From positions 8,175 to 72,174 of the forward strand of contig JBHJNQ010000011.1 in NCBI GenBank assembly GCA_050330635.1: 64,000 bases of DNA. Direction: 5' to 3'. The notes under the pieces are model-generated. The model searched no databases. It worked only from the letters and a program-made list of their open reading frames with translations, and was not told the origin of the DNA. Positions 1 to 8,292 of the stretch are shown here, one piece after another. The stretch comes from CADEDH01 sp050330635. GTDB lineage: Bacteria; Actinomycetota; Acidimicrobiia; Acidimicrobiales; SZUA-35. Position numbers and translations under genes: made by a program. The first letter of the stretch is position 1; each line of letters starts with the position of its first letter.

Positions 1-447
1 GCCCGTCATGATGACCCGGGCCGGGTCGCCCTCCGTCGCCGCCGCCCGGAGCGACCCCAGCAACGCCTGGGTCAGCATGAACGGCGCCTTGACGTTGACG
101 TTGAAGACCTTGTCGAACCCGCTGCCCGGGAACTCCCCGAACGGTGCCCCCCAGGCCGCCCCGGCGTTGTTGACCAGGATGTTCAACCGGTCCTCGGCGG
201 CGCTGAAGGCCTCGGCGAACGCCGCCAGACCATCGTCGGTCGACAGGTCGCCCGGCATGGAGATGCACTCCCCCAGCTCCGACAGCTCGGCTGCTGCGGC
301 GTCACACGCCTCGGCCTTGCGGGCCGTGATGTAGGTCTTGACCCCGTTGGTCACGAGGCCCCGGGCGATCATCAGCCCGATCCCCCGCGACCCCCCGGTG
401 ACGATGGCCACCTTGCCCGATACGTCGAACAGCTCAGAGATGTGCAT
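1..447 (-). CDS. Short-chain dehydrogenase/reductase, 3' end cut by window edge
   Basis: Probable NAD(P)-dependent oxidoreductase of the classical SDR family, cytoplasmic. Only the first ~149 residues are present because the gene leaves the window at base 1. The N-terminal Rossmann motif TGGSRGIG lies at residues 17-24 and the structural NNAG motif at 93-96. Spacing and order are those of classical SDRs of ~250 residues. The catalytic Ser, Tyr and Lys lie beyond the edge, so the substrate cannot be judged. The ATG at 447 is preceded on the minus strand by AGGA about 8 bases upstream, which supports this start. The next gene upstream (492-1628) points the same way with only 44 bases between, so the two may be co-transcribed. 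Confidence 0.85.
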   Translation of the reverse strand, partial: MHISELFDVSGKVAIVTGGSRGIGLMIARGLVTNGVKTYITARKAEACDAAAAELSELGECISMPGDLSTDDGLAAFAEAFSAAEDRLNILVNNAGAAWGAPFGEFPGSGFDKVFNVNVKAPFMLTQALLGSLRAAATEGDPARVIMTG

Positions 448-491
448 CCGCTCATCCTGGCACCCCGGCCGGGCCCGGCGCAGCTGGGCGA

Positions 492-1628
492 TCAGCGCCG
501 GGGCGGTCCGGCGGCCCGCTCGGCCCGGCCCCACGGGTGCACGGCCACGACGGCGTCGGCTGCGATCGGCCCGTGGACGTGGGGGAACCGCTGACCCGGG
601 TAGACCTCCGGCCACCGCACGTCGGCGTCGAGGCGTTCCGGGTCGAGCTCGACCAGCATCAGCTCGGCGTCGGCGTCGGCGTCGAACCATCGGCCCGTCG
701 TCGCTACCAACTGGTCCGACGTCGAACAGTGGACGAACCCCTTGTCGGTCAGCGACCGGGGGATCAGCTCACCGGTGGCGCGGAGGGTGGCCACGTCGGT
801 GGGAGTGGCGATGTGGAACAGGCGCCGGTCGGCCCGGGCCGCCACGGGAGGCTTGACCGCCACCAGGTGGAGGAACAACGGGATCCGGTGCCACCGATCC
901 GTCGGTGACGGGTCGACGATCTCCCGCACGGTCTCGGTCACTAGGCCCGCCCCCTCCAGGTAGCGGTGATAGGCCTCGAGGGGTCGGTGCTCGGCCACGA
1001 AGCGCATCGTCAACCCATCGCGCTCCATCTCGTCGTCGACCACGCGATGCTCGAGGTAGGACCCCTCGATGACGAACGGGGGTGGGTCGACCGACCGGTC
1101 GAACGAACCGGCCGTCTGGATCGGATGGGTCACCGCCAGCACCAGCCGGCCACCGGGGCGGAGCACCCTGGCCGCCTCCGCCGCCGCCGCCGCCGACCGA
1201 TCGACGTCCTGCAGCACCATGAACGCCACCGCCAGGTCGGCCACCCCGTCGCCCAACGGCAGCGCCGCCACATCGGCCCGTAGGAAGGCCGGCGCCCCAG
1301 GGGCAGCGGCCCCGCCGCTGGCCTTCGCCCCGGTACCGAGCGCCACCCCATCGTCGGCAGCCCTGCCGGACGCCTCCCCAACCCCATCGACGGCGGCTCG
1401 AACCATGGCGGCCGACCGGTCGAGACCGACGACCCGGTGACCGAGGGAGGCGAGATCGCGGGTCACCCGGCCCTCGCCACATCCCAGGTCGAGGGTCAGC
1501 TCGCCGGGTGGGGGAAGCAGGCCGAGGAGGCGTCGGCGGTGGTATTTCCAATAGGAATCGTGACCGGGTCGACGGCTCCAGGCCACCCACCGGTCCGCTA
1601 CGTCGTCCCAGGCTCGAGCGAGGCGCAT
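492..1628 (-). CDS. SAM-dependent methyltransferase fused to a DUF952 domain
   Basis: 378-residue two-domain protein. Residues ~1-260 are a class I methyltransferase: the SAM-binding motif I DLGCGEG is at 47-53, followed by an acidic residue after strand 2 (VVGLDRS) and a motif with LRPGGRLVLAV. Residues ~268-370 match DUF952, a small glutathione-S-transferase-like fold, with LFHIA, GFVHCST and FPHVHGPI as landmarks. The two halves are normally separate proteins, so this is a fusion; the substrate is unknown. The start is the ATG at 1628, because the open frame continues upstream only into sequence antisense to the next gene. The gene is divergent from the MaoC gene at 1737 with 108 bases between starts. 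Confidence 0.8.
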   Translation of the reverse strand: MRLARAWDDVADRWVAWSRRPGHDSYWKYHRRRLLGLLPPPGELTLDLGCGEGRVTRDLASLGHRVVGLDRSAAMVRAAVDGVGEASGRAADDGVALGTGAKASGGAAAPGAPAFLRADVAALPLGDGVADLAVAFMVLQDVDRSAAAAAEAARVLRPGGRLVLAVTHPIQTAGSFDRSVDPPPFVIEGSYLEHRVVDDEMERDGLTMRFVAEHRPLEAYHRYLEGAGLVTETVREIVDPSPTDRWHRIPLFLHLVAVKPPVAARADRRLFHIATPTDVATLRATGELIPRSLTDKGFVHCSTSDQLVATTGRWFDADADAELMLVELDPERLDADVRWPEVYPGQRFPHVHGPIAADAVVAVHPWGRAERAAGPPRR

Positions 1629-1723
1629 CGGCCCAGTATGGCCCTCGGCCTCACCCGGCACCCCCGCCCCGGGACGGCCCGGCCACCGCCCCGACGGCCT
1701 CGACCGCCGACGGGGGCGGACCG

Positions 1724-1729
1724 TACACT
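1724..1729 (+). promoter_or_regulatory. -10 box TACACT of a leaderless promoter for the MaoC gene
   Basis: TACACT fits the actinobacterial TAnnnT -10 consensus and is separated by 7 bases from the ATG at 1737. No Shine-Dalgarno sequence is visible, so transcription probably starts at or next to the A of the start codon. Inferred from spacing only. Confidence 0.5.
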
Positions 1730-1736
1730 CGCCCCA

Positions 1737-2702
1737 ATGGACACTGATGGGCCCTACTACGACGACTTCGAGCGAGGGATGACGATCCCGCCGCTGCCGA
1801 CGGTCACGGTCACCGAAGCCGACAACGTCGCCTACCGCATGATCACCGGCGACCAGCATCTCCCCGCCGCCGACCGCCAGCTCTGCTCCACCCTCACCGG
1901 CGCCGACCGGGCCATGATCTACCCCGGTCTCGTCATGCAGTACTCGATCGGCCAGACCACCAACGCCACCCGCCGCGCCATCGCCAACCTCTACTACCGG
2001 TCCGTCCGGATCCTGCGCACCGTGTCGGTGGGTGAGACGCTGCGGACCACCACGACCGTGCTCGGCCTGGCCGACGCCAAACCCAAGGGCGACGTCCACC
2101 GGGGCAAGGTGTGGCTCGGGATCGAGACCGTCGGCAGCGACGGCCCGGTCGCCCGCTACGAGCGGTGCGCCCTGGTGGCCAGCCGTGGCGGGTCCCCCGG
2201 CCACGGCGACGAGATCCCCGGCCCGTCCGACCCGGTCGCCCTCGACGAGGTGGCCGACCTCGCCCCCGACTGGGATCTCGGATCGCTTCCCTCAACCGAC
2301 TGGGCGGTCGGCGAGGAACGGGCCGACGCCATGCGCGACCACGTCGACCTGGCCCCGTCGCTCGCTCGCATGACCTTCAACCAGGCCTTCGTCCACCGCG
2401 ACGGGACTGCCAGCATCTACGCCAAACGGCTCGTCTACGGCGGCCACGTCCAGGGGCTGGCCCAGGCCTCCCTCAGTCGACTGCTGCCGGGCCTGGCCAC
2501 CATCGTGGCCTGGGACGGCTGCGACCATGTCGGTCCCGCCTTCGAGGGCGACCTGCTCGCCTTCCGCCACCGACTCGTCGACGAGGCGCCGGTCGGGGCT
2601 GGTCACCTGCGCCGCTTCGAGGTGCGGGCGGCGACCGTCGACGGCGACGGCAACCAGGGCGACGACATTCTGGTCTGGACCCCGGTGGTGTTCACCACCT
2701 GA
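1737..2702 (+). CDS. MaoC-like double-hotdog acyl-CoA dehydratase
   Basis: 321 residues. It probably hydrates or dehydrates an acyl-CoA; the exact substrate is unknown. The N-terminal hotdog contains FERGMTIPPLPTVTVTEADN and a GDQHL segment in the position of the catalytic Asp/His region. A second hotdog carries FNQAFVHRDG, YGGHVQGLAQASL and the C-terminal FEGDLLAFRHRL. Two complete hotdogs in one chain match the double-hotdog hydratase architecture of ~280-340 residues. The start is the ATG at 1737, chosen over a longer frame because the upstream extension overlaps the divergent methyltransferase gene and a leaderless -10 box sits 7 bases before it. It is monocistronic; a strong hairpin follows 46 bases after the stop. 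Confidence 0.75.
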   Translation: MDTDGPYYDDFERGMTIPPLPTVTVTEADNVAYRMITGDQHLPAADRQLCSTLTGADRAMIYPGLVMQYSIGQTTNATRRAIANLYYRSVRILRTVSVGETLRTTTTVLGLADAKPKGDVHRGKVWLGIETVGSDGPVARYERCALVASRGGSPGHGDEIPGPSDPVALDEVADLAPDWDLGSLPSTDWAVGEERADAMRDHVDLAPSLARMTFNQAFVHRDGTASIYAKRLVYGGHVQGLAQASLSRLLPGLATIVAWDGCDHVGPAFEGDLLAFRHRLVDEAPVGAGHLRRFEVRAATVDGDGNQGDDILVWTPVVFTT

Positions 2703-2748
2703 AGGGCCGGCCCGTGGCCCGGTGATGCTCACCACCGAGGAAACAGAC

Positions 2749-2812
2749 GAGACGGCCCCTTCTGATCCTGTCGCTGAGCGTGGCCTTCAGCGGGATCGAA
2801 AGGGGCCGTCTC
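2749..2812. terminator. Strong bidirectional hairpin after the MaoC gene
   Basis: Perfect 13-base inverted repeat: 2749-2761 pairs with 2800-2812 (GAGACGGCCCCTT and its complement). A 5-bp inner stem, 2773-2777 with 2787-2791, lies inside the loop. The right side continues into TTTCG, a weak U-tract. It fits an intrinsic terminator for the gene ending at 2702 and is symmetric enough to act on the other strand. The spacer 2703-3101 holds no convincing gene, only this hairpin, the one at 2902-2953 and the repeats at 3053-3110. Confidence 0.6.
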
Positions 2813-2901
2813 GGTTTCGTCTCTTCCACGGATTGCGGCGGTGGTGGACGAAACAAACGTGTCCTGTGTGGACCTAGCGACGTGAGTGCTGCGACATTCA
2901 G

Positions 2902-2953
2902 CCTCGGTGTGGCCGTCGCAGTGCTAGGTATCCTGCGACGGCCACACCCGAGG
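2902..2953. terminator. Long GC-rich hairpin with 20-base arms
   Basis: Arms 2902-2921 and 2933-2953 are complementary over 20 pairs with one bulged C in the right arm, closing an 11-base loop (TGCTAGGTATC). There is no clear U-tract on either side. It could be a terminator for the minus-strand peptide gene, a processed 3' structure or part of a structured RNA; the sequence does not decide. It lies 149 bases beyond the stop of the 34-residue peptide gene. Confidence 0.5.
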
Positions 2954-3052
2954 CGGCTCCCGCAGCCGGAGAACCGGCCGCTGGGGAGCGAACCCTCGAG
3001 GGGAAATTTCCGACCACGGCGGAATGGATCGGAACTGCTCGAGGGCCCGTGC

Positions 3053-3110
3053 CAGGGTCTGACCCGGAGGGTCAGCCGAAGCTCAGGGTCTGACCGGAGG
3101 GTCAGCCGAA
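3053..3110. repeat. Direct repeat carrying the 3' end and stop codon of the peptide gene
   Basis: A 27-28-base unit occurs twice, at 3053-3080 and 3084-3110, with one base of difference. Each copy includes the last Phe-Gly codons and the TGA of the minus-strand peptide gene. The first copy also forms a 7-bp hairpin, 3059-3065 with 3069-3075. The arrangement suggests a local duplication of the gene end. Confidence 0.75.
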
Positions 3111-3206
3111 CATGAGCGACGTGCCGATCACCGAGGCGAGAGGGGTGAAGAGGGCGGCAGCGGCGCCGAGGGTCGTGGCGGACGTGAAAGCGATAACCTT
3201 GCGCAT
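3102..3206 (-). CDS. 34-residue hydrophobic peptide downstream of the AfsR-like regulator
   Basis: Small peptide starting MRKVIAFTSATTLGAAAALF. One Arg-Lys pair is followed by a continuous hydrophobic stretch, so it is either a membrane-inserted peptide or a signal-like sequence. The start is supported by TAGGAG seven bases before the ATG. The gene lies 257 bases downstream of the large regulator on the same strand, behind a hairpin at 3425-3442, so it probably has its own promoter in 3207-3424. The context recalls afsR-afsS of Streptomyces, where the SARP regulator activates a small gene next to it, but AfsS has no sequence likeness that I can see. Function unknown; a real gene is likely from the ribosome binding site. 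Confidence 0.6.
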   Translation of the reverse strand: MRKVIAFTSATTLGAAAALFTPLASVIGTSLMFG

Positions 3207-3424
3207 TAGTCTGTCTCCTAGCTCGTTGTGGCGGGGAAAGACCCGGTCGCAGTTCCGGTTCCGGTGTCTTGCGGACCCGGTGCCGATACTCGATCGATCC
3301 TTCGATGAAAAGCTGAGCCAAGCATGTCTTTTGATGGTCTCCCGACTATCTCCTGGTAGGGCAACCTCGGGGAAACACCTGGGGGACATCGCGCCGAAAA
3401 GCGCCGTGACGTGGGAAAGCAGCC

Positions 3425-3442
3425 CTCCGCCACCCGGCGGAG
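3425..3442. terminator. Hairpin just after the BTAD regulator gene
   Basis: Seven-base arms CTCCGCC (3425-3431) and GGCGGAG (3436-3442) around a 4-base loop, 21 bases beyond the regulator's stop codon. It is a likely terminator separating the regulator from the peptide gene. The rest of 3207-3424 holds CGATCGA-type repeats near 3270-3290 and no coding signal. Confidence 0.45.
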
Positions 3443-3463
3443 AGCGCCCCGAAATTTTCCCCG

Positions 3464-6400
3464 TCAGTCGTTGGCAGCGCGCAGGGTGATGGTGGTGACA
3501 CCGTCCTGGCGCAGCTGCTTCAGGTCCCGCTTGATGGTGCGATCGCTCACCCCGAGCGCCTCGGCCAGGTCGACGACCCGGGCCGCCGCCCCCTGGGCCA
3601 CCGCTTGTTCGGCCAACCGGACGATGCGACGACGGCGCCGCTCGGCCGACGACGTGGCGGTCCAGTCGTCGGGATCCGACGTCGTCCACGACACGTCGAC
3701 AAAGTCCTCCGGCCGCAGGGCCCGGCCTGTGGGGGCGTCGATGCGGGGGAGGCTGACGTCGACCCGGTCGACGAAGAACCGCTCGTGGGCCTCGGCGATG
3801 GCCCGGTGCTCGGGCACCTCGGTCCACGCCCCCCGCACCAGCTCGGGAGGCAGACCGTCGAGCGTGCGCCCCAACAGCTCGTGGGCCAGAGCGATCTGAT
3901 CGGCCGCCGCCCGCTCCTCACCGGCGGCGATGAGGACCTGGGCACACCACCACGCCACGAGGTGGCCGTACTCCACCCCCACCTTGTTCATGCGCACGAT
4001 CCGCTGGGCCACCTCGGCCCCCGTGGCGGCCCGCCCCTTCGCTACCTCCAGCCGGGCGTCGGTGGCGAGCAGGGCGGGCACGAACGTCCGCAGATCGGGC
4101 GTCCGGCACACCGCCAGGGCCCGATCGACCCCGTCGCCCGCCTCGTCGAGCAGGCCGAGATCGAGGGCCACGATGCCCAGCTCCAGCAGACCGCGGGCCA
4201 GCCGTCGCTGATCGCCGCTGGCCTCCGCCTTGGCCACCGCCTCCAGGAGCTGGCGGCGGGCCAGGCGGCGCCGCCCGGCCCGCCGCTCGATCGAGGCCAG
4301 CATCGTGAGACAGGCGGCCTCGTCCTGCTCGGCTCCGATCTTGCGGAAGTAGACGGCGGCCTCCTCGGCCTCGGCCCGGGCCGTCTGATCGTCGCCCAGG
4401 ATCCGGTGGGCCAGTTCGGAGGCGTTCAGCTTCACGAACGCCTCACCACGCCCGTTGCCCAGCGAGGCGAACACCGCCCCCGCCTCGCGGTACAGGGCGT
4501 AGGCCCGCCCGCCCCGACCCAAATCGGTGTGGAGCGTGGCCAGGTTCACGAGGTTCACACCCTCCCCGTAGCGATAGCCGATGCGGCGGGCCAGGTCGAG
4601 GGCCTCGCCATAGTCGGCCTCCGCCTGCAAGTCATGTCGTTGGATGGTGTGGATGAGGGCCCGTGCCCCGACCGCGTCGACCATGCTCTGGGCGTCGTTG
4701 TCCTCCTTGGCCGACTGGTAGGCCCGCTCGACCTGGTCGAGGGCCCGGTCGTGATGACCCAATTGGAGCTCCGTCCGGCCCAGGGTGAGGCGGGCCCGGG
4801 CCGTCGGCGCCCCCGCCGCCTCCAGCTCGGCCACGGCCTCCTCCAGGGGGCCGATGGCGCCGGCGAGGTCGCCGAGCCAGGCCCGGACCGTTCCCACGAG
4901 GATGAACAGCTCCGCCGTGCCGACCCCAGTTCCTCGGGCCAGCTCGATCGTCTCGTCGGCCAGCCGGATCGCCTCCCGCCCCTCGTCGGTCAGGGCCAGC
5001 ATCCAGGCCCGCCGGGCCCGGTGCTCGACCTCGACCGCCGGCGGCAGATCATCGAGGTCGGACAGCCGGTTCAGCACGTCCTGCTGATCTTCCCGCTGAC
5101 CGAGCACGTTGAGCACCCGTTCCATCTCCAACAGGTCCTCGATGCGGTCCCGGTCGCCGATGCCGGCCAGCCGGGCCGCCTCGTCGGCCATGCCGAAGTG
5201 CTCGGCCGAGATGCCGAAGGCGTTCTTCTCGAACGCCGACTCCGCCGCCAGCGAGTGGTACTGATAGGCCCGGTGCCACTGCTCGGCCCGCCAGGCGTGG
5301 TGGGCCATCTGCTCCACCCCGAGCGCGCCCGTACCGACGAAGGCGTCGAGCAGCCGGCCGTGGAGGCGGGACCGGCGGTCGGGCTCGACGTCGTCGTACA
5401 CGACCTGGCGGGTGTGGTGCTGGGCGAACTGGCAACCCCGCTCGGTCTCCACCAGCAGACCCCGCTCCACGGCGTCGGTCAGGGCCGTCACCACGTCGGG
5501 CCGTCCCAGGTCCTCGACCGCCGCCGCCACGATCTCGACCGGGGCCACGCCGTCGAGGACGGCCACCACCTCGAGCACGGCCCTCGTGGCCGGTGGCGCC
5601 GCCTCCACCCGCTGCAGCAGGAGCTCGGTCAGCCTCGGCAGCCGTTCGGGGAGCTGCGTCGCCGCCGACTCCCGGCCGACCTCACCGGGCTCGACCCCGT
5701 CGGCGAAGACGTCGATGTCGAACAGCTCGCCCGGGCTGCGCAGCAGTTCGGTGATGATGTACGGGTTGCCGCCCGTCGACGAGGCCAGCCGCCCCAGGAG
5801 CTCCTCCGGTAACCGCCCCGACCCGATCTCGGCCCGGACCAGGTCCCTGACCTCACCCTCCGACAGCGCGGGCACGACGAGGCGGCTCGACCCCGGCCCC
5901 GCATCGATCCGACCGAGGGTCTCCCACACGTCGGTCCGCCGCTGGGCCTCGAGCCGATGATAGGTGAGGCACACCATGACGGGCACGTCGACGAGGCGGT
6001 CGGCGAGGTGGTTGAGCACCCGGAGCGAGTCGGCATCGGCGTAGTGCACGTCCTCCAGCACCACCAGCGTCGGCCGGGGCTCCGCCTGGGCCAGCACGAC
6101 CCGGGCCAGGGCCTCGGCCGTCCGCCACGTCTCCTGCTCCGGTTGCAGGTTCTGGCGGATGGCCCGCTCACGGACCAACGCCGCCAAGCCCGGCAGGACC
6201 TGCGCCGCCTGGCTCACGTAGGCGGCCGGTAGCACGTCGGACAGCCGCTCCGCCCGCAGGCCGGTGGCCACGGGGCCCAACGCCTCGATCAGGCCCTCGT
6301 AGGGCACCAGTTCGCTCGTCTCGGCGTGGTGACCGATGAGGACCTGCAGGTCGCGCCAGCGGGCGGCGTCGGCCATCGCCTCCACCAGCCGGGTCTTGCC

Positions 6401-7318
6401 GATCCCGGGTTCGCCCTCGACGAGCACCGCACCGCCCCGACCCGCCAGCAGGTCGCTCAGCCGACCGACGAGGAGCGACCGCTCGGCGGCCCGGCCGATG
6501 AGCGGTGGCGGTGCGCCGGCGGCGGCCTCGACCGACTGGGTGGCGGCCTCGGCCCGGATGCGCTCCAGCAGCTCGACCGTCTCCGCCGACGGCTCGACCC
6601 CGAGCTCCTGCTCGAAGATCTTGCGGCACTCCTCGAACTGGCGCTCGGCGGCCGAGGGCTGTCCGCCGAGGGCCGACAGCCGCATGACCTCCCGGTGCCA
6701 CTCCTCGGCCAGGGGCTCGGCGGTGGCCAGGCCCTTGGCGTAACGCAGGGCCCGATCGAAGTCGTTGTCGGCCGAGGTGAGCCGCACCAACTGCTTGACC
6801 GAGGCCAGGTAGCGGTCCCGGGCCGCCTCCCGGGGCCCACCGATCCACTCCTCGTAGTAGCCGGCCAGAAGGTCGCCGGTGTAGAGGTCCACGACCTGGG
6901 CCAGCTCGTGGAGCCGTACCGGCCGCCGGTCGGCCTGGATCCGGCGCTCCAGCTCGTCGAGCCGCTCGGTGAACCGCTCCACGTCGACATCGACCCGGAT
7001 GTCCGCGGCGAAACGGACCGACGACGACGTCGACTCGAGCAGGTCGAGCCCGACCTTGCGTCCGGCGGCCCTGATCTGCCACAGGGCGTCGTTCAACCGT
7101 CGTCTCGCCTTGTCGTCGGCCTGATCCGACCAGAAGCGCCCCGCCAGCAGGTCACGGGTGACCGCCCGGTCACGGTTGAGGATGAGGTAAGCCAGGAGCA
7201 CCGACGCCGCCCGCGACGAGATCGGCGGCAGCGGCCCATCGTCGGTCTCGAAGCTCAACCCGCCCAGCACGCGGACGCGGATGTTCGGCTCACCCATGCG
7301 GCCATGGTGCTCGGGCAT
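3464..7318 (-). CDS. AfsR-like BTAD/AAA/TPR transcriptional regulator with extra C-terminal HTH
   Basis: 1284-residue regulator. Residues ~13-110 form the OmpR-type winged helix of SARP proteins (RVRVLGGLSFE, RFWSDQADDKARRRLNDALW), and ~115-255 the bacterial transcriptional activation domain. Next comes an AAA/STAND ATPase with Walker A GEPGIGKT at 302-309, then a long TPR array. The last ~45 residues hold a second helix-turn-helix (VVDLAEALGVSDRTIKRDLK), resembling a DeoR/HTH_11 reader, which ordinary AfsR proteins lack. The ATG at 7318 is chosen because GGGGA lies 5-9 bases upstream; 7297 is an alternative. msrA ends 17 bases upstream on the same strand, so the two may form an operon. It probably senses a ligand through ATPase/TPR and controls nearby genes such as the small peptide gene; the target is inferred. 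Confidence 0.88.
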   Translation of the reverse strand: MPEHHGRMGEPNIRVRVLGGLSFETDDGPLPPISSRAASVLLAYLILNRDRAVTRDLLAGRFWSDQADDKARRRLNDALWQIRAAGRKVGLDLLESTSSSVRFAADIRVDVDVERFTERLDELERRIQADRRPVRLHELAQVVDLYTGDLLAGYYEEWIGGPREAARDRYLASVKQLVRLTSADNDFDRALRYAKGLATAEPLAEEWHREVMRLSALGGQPSAAERQFEECRKIFEQELGVEPSAETVELLERIRAEAATQSVEAAAGAPPPLIGRAAERSLLVGRLSDLLAGRGGAVLVEGEPGIGKTRLVEAMADAARWRDLQVLIGHHAETSELVPYEGLIEALGPVATGLRAERLSDVLPAAYVSQAAQVLPGLAALVRERAIRQNLQPEQETWRTAEALARVVLAQAEPRPTLVVLEDVHYADADSLRVLNHLADRLVDVPVMVCLTYHRLEAQRRTDVWETLGRIDAGPGSSRLVVPALSEGEVRDLVRAEIGSGRLPEELLGRLASSTGGNPYIITELLRSPGELFDIDVFADGVEPGEVGRESAATQLPERLPRLTELLLQRVEAAPPATRAVLEVVAVLDGVAPVEIVAAAVEDLGRPDVVTALTDAVERGLLVETERGCQFAQHHTRQVVYDDVEPDRRSRLHGRLLDAFVGTGALGVEQMAHHAWRAEQWHRAYQYHSLAAESAFEKNAFGISAEHFGMADEAARLAGIGDRDRIEDLLEMERVLNVLGQREDQQDVLNRLSDLDDLPPAVEVEHRARRAWMLALTDEGREAIRLADETIELARGTGVGTAELFILVGTVRAWLGDLAGAIGPLEEAVAELEAAGAPTARARLTLGRTELQLGHHDRALDQVERAYQSAKEDNDAQSMVDAVGARALIHTIQRHDLQAEADYGEALDLARRIGYRYGEGVNLVNLATLHTDLGRGGRAYALYREAGAVFASLGNGRGEAFVKLNASELAHRILGDDQTARAEAEEAAVYFRKIGAEQDEAACLTMLASIERRAGRRRLARRQLLEAVAKAEASGDQRRLARGLLELGIVALDLGLLDEAGDGVDRALAVCRTPDLRTFVPALLATDARLEVAKGRAATGAEVAQRIVRMNKVGVEYGHLVAWWCAQVLIAAGEERAAADQIALAHELLGRTLDGLPPELVRGAWTEVPEHRAIAEAHERFFVDRVDVSLPRIDAPTGRALRPEDFVDVSWTTSDPDDWTATSSAERRRRRIVRLAEQAVAQGAAARVVDLAEALGVSDRTIKRDLKQLRQDGVTTITLRAAND

Positions 7319-7335
7319 CGTGGTCCCCGAACCGA

Positions 7336-8040
7336 TCAGGCGGTCGTGGTCGCCTCGTAGGCCACCTGGCAGAAACCGTGATTGCAGTAACCTCCGGGGT
7401 TCTTGGCCAGGTACTGCTGGTGATAGTCCTCGGCGTAGTACCACGGCCCGACCGGTGCGATCTCGGTGGTGATCGTCCCGTACCCGGCCTGGGCCAGCCC
7501 CTCCTGATAGGCGTCACGGCTGGCGAGGGCGGCCTGCATCTGGGCGTCGCTGTTGGTGTAGATGGCCGACCGATACTGGGTCCCGATGTCGTTGCCCTGC
7601 CCCATGTACTGGGTCGGGTCGTGGTTCTCCCAGAAGATCTTGAACAGCTGGTCGACGGTCACCTCGGCCGGGTCGAACACGATCAGCACGGCCTCGGTGT
7701 GGCCGGTCATCCCCGTACACGTCTCCTGGTAGGTCGGGTTGGGGGTCGACCCGCCGGCGTAGATGGCGGCCGTGGTATACACCCCGGGCTGCTGCCAGAA
7801 CAGCCGCTCGGCTCCCCAGAAGCAGCCCATGCCGACGATCAGGGTGTCGAGATGGTCGGGGAACGGACCGACCAGCTCGTGCCCGTTGACGTAGTGGGCA
7901 TCGGGAACGGGGATCGGCTCCTCCCGCCCCGGCAACGTCTGATCGGGGGTGGGGACGGTCAATCCGTCGGTGGTCATTCTGCGGAACATGGTGGCGGCCC
8001 CTCCGAGGTGACGAGACGGCTTGAACAGCGCCTGAGCCAT
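7336..8040 (-). CDS. msrA: Peptide-methionine (S)-S-oxide reductase MsrA
   Basis: 234 residues. Reduces the S-epimer of methionine sulfoxide in proteins and free methionine; cytoplasmic repair of oxidative damage. The catalytic motif GCFWGAERLFW contains the nucleophilic Cys. Downstream, GTQYRSAIYT, AEDYHQQYL and the C-terminal GYCNHGFC carry the resolving cysteines, as in the long E. coli-type MsrA, including the N-terminal LPGREEPIPV segment. The ATG at 8040 (MAQALFKPSR) has GGCGGAAGG just upstream; 7978 would remove a conserved N-terminal part. The AfsR-like regulator follows after 17 bases. The 252-base leader is shared with the end of the UPF0182 gene. Confidence 0.95.
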   Translation of the reverse strand: MAQALFKPSRHLGGAATMFRRMTTDGLTVPTPDQTLPGREEPIPVPDAHYVNGHELVGPFPDHLDTLIVGMGCFWGAERLFWQQPGVYTTAAIYAGGSTPNPTYQETCTGMTGHTEAVLIVFDPAEVTVDQLFKIFWENHDPTQYMGQGNDIGTQYRSAIYTNSDAQMQAALASRDAYQEGLAQAGYGTITTEIAPVGPWYYAEDYHQQYLAKNPGGYCNHGFCQVAYEATTTA

Positions 8041-8248
8041 CCTTCCGCCGTAGAGGTGGCCCAGGCGCCGATCAAACCTGCCCATCACCCTAGATGACGA
8101 ACGGGGCCGACCGACGAGCCCGACTAGCGCACCGGAACAACGATTGATTCCCGGACGGGCCGGGACGGACAACCACCATGTCGATCCGGGTACCCCCCGA
8201 TACTACCTGCCAGTAGCCGCCGCAGACAGTCGGCGACCACGAGGACTG

Positions 8249-8262
8249 GTGACCTGGGTCAC
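8249..8262. promoter_or_regulatory. 14-base palindrome GTGACC-TG-GGTCAC
   Basis: Perfect palindrome with 6-base arms and a 2-base centre, in the 252-base gap between the UPF0182 gene and msrA. It lies about 209 bases before the msrA start on the minus strand. It could be an operator for a dimeric repressor or a short terminator stem for the UPF0182 gene. The rest of 8041-8292 shows no gene. Confidence 0.3.
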
Positions 8263-8292
8263 GGGCCGGTGCCAGCGGCCGAACGCCACCGA

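Noticed and set aside
3605..5812. 735-codon plus-strand frame opposite the AfsR-like regulator
   Set aside because: The minus strand encodes clear BTAD, AAA and TPR sequence; the plus frame is Gly/Pro/Arg-rich without any domain.
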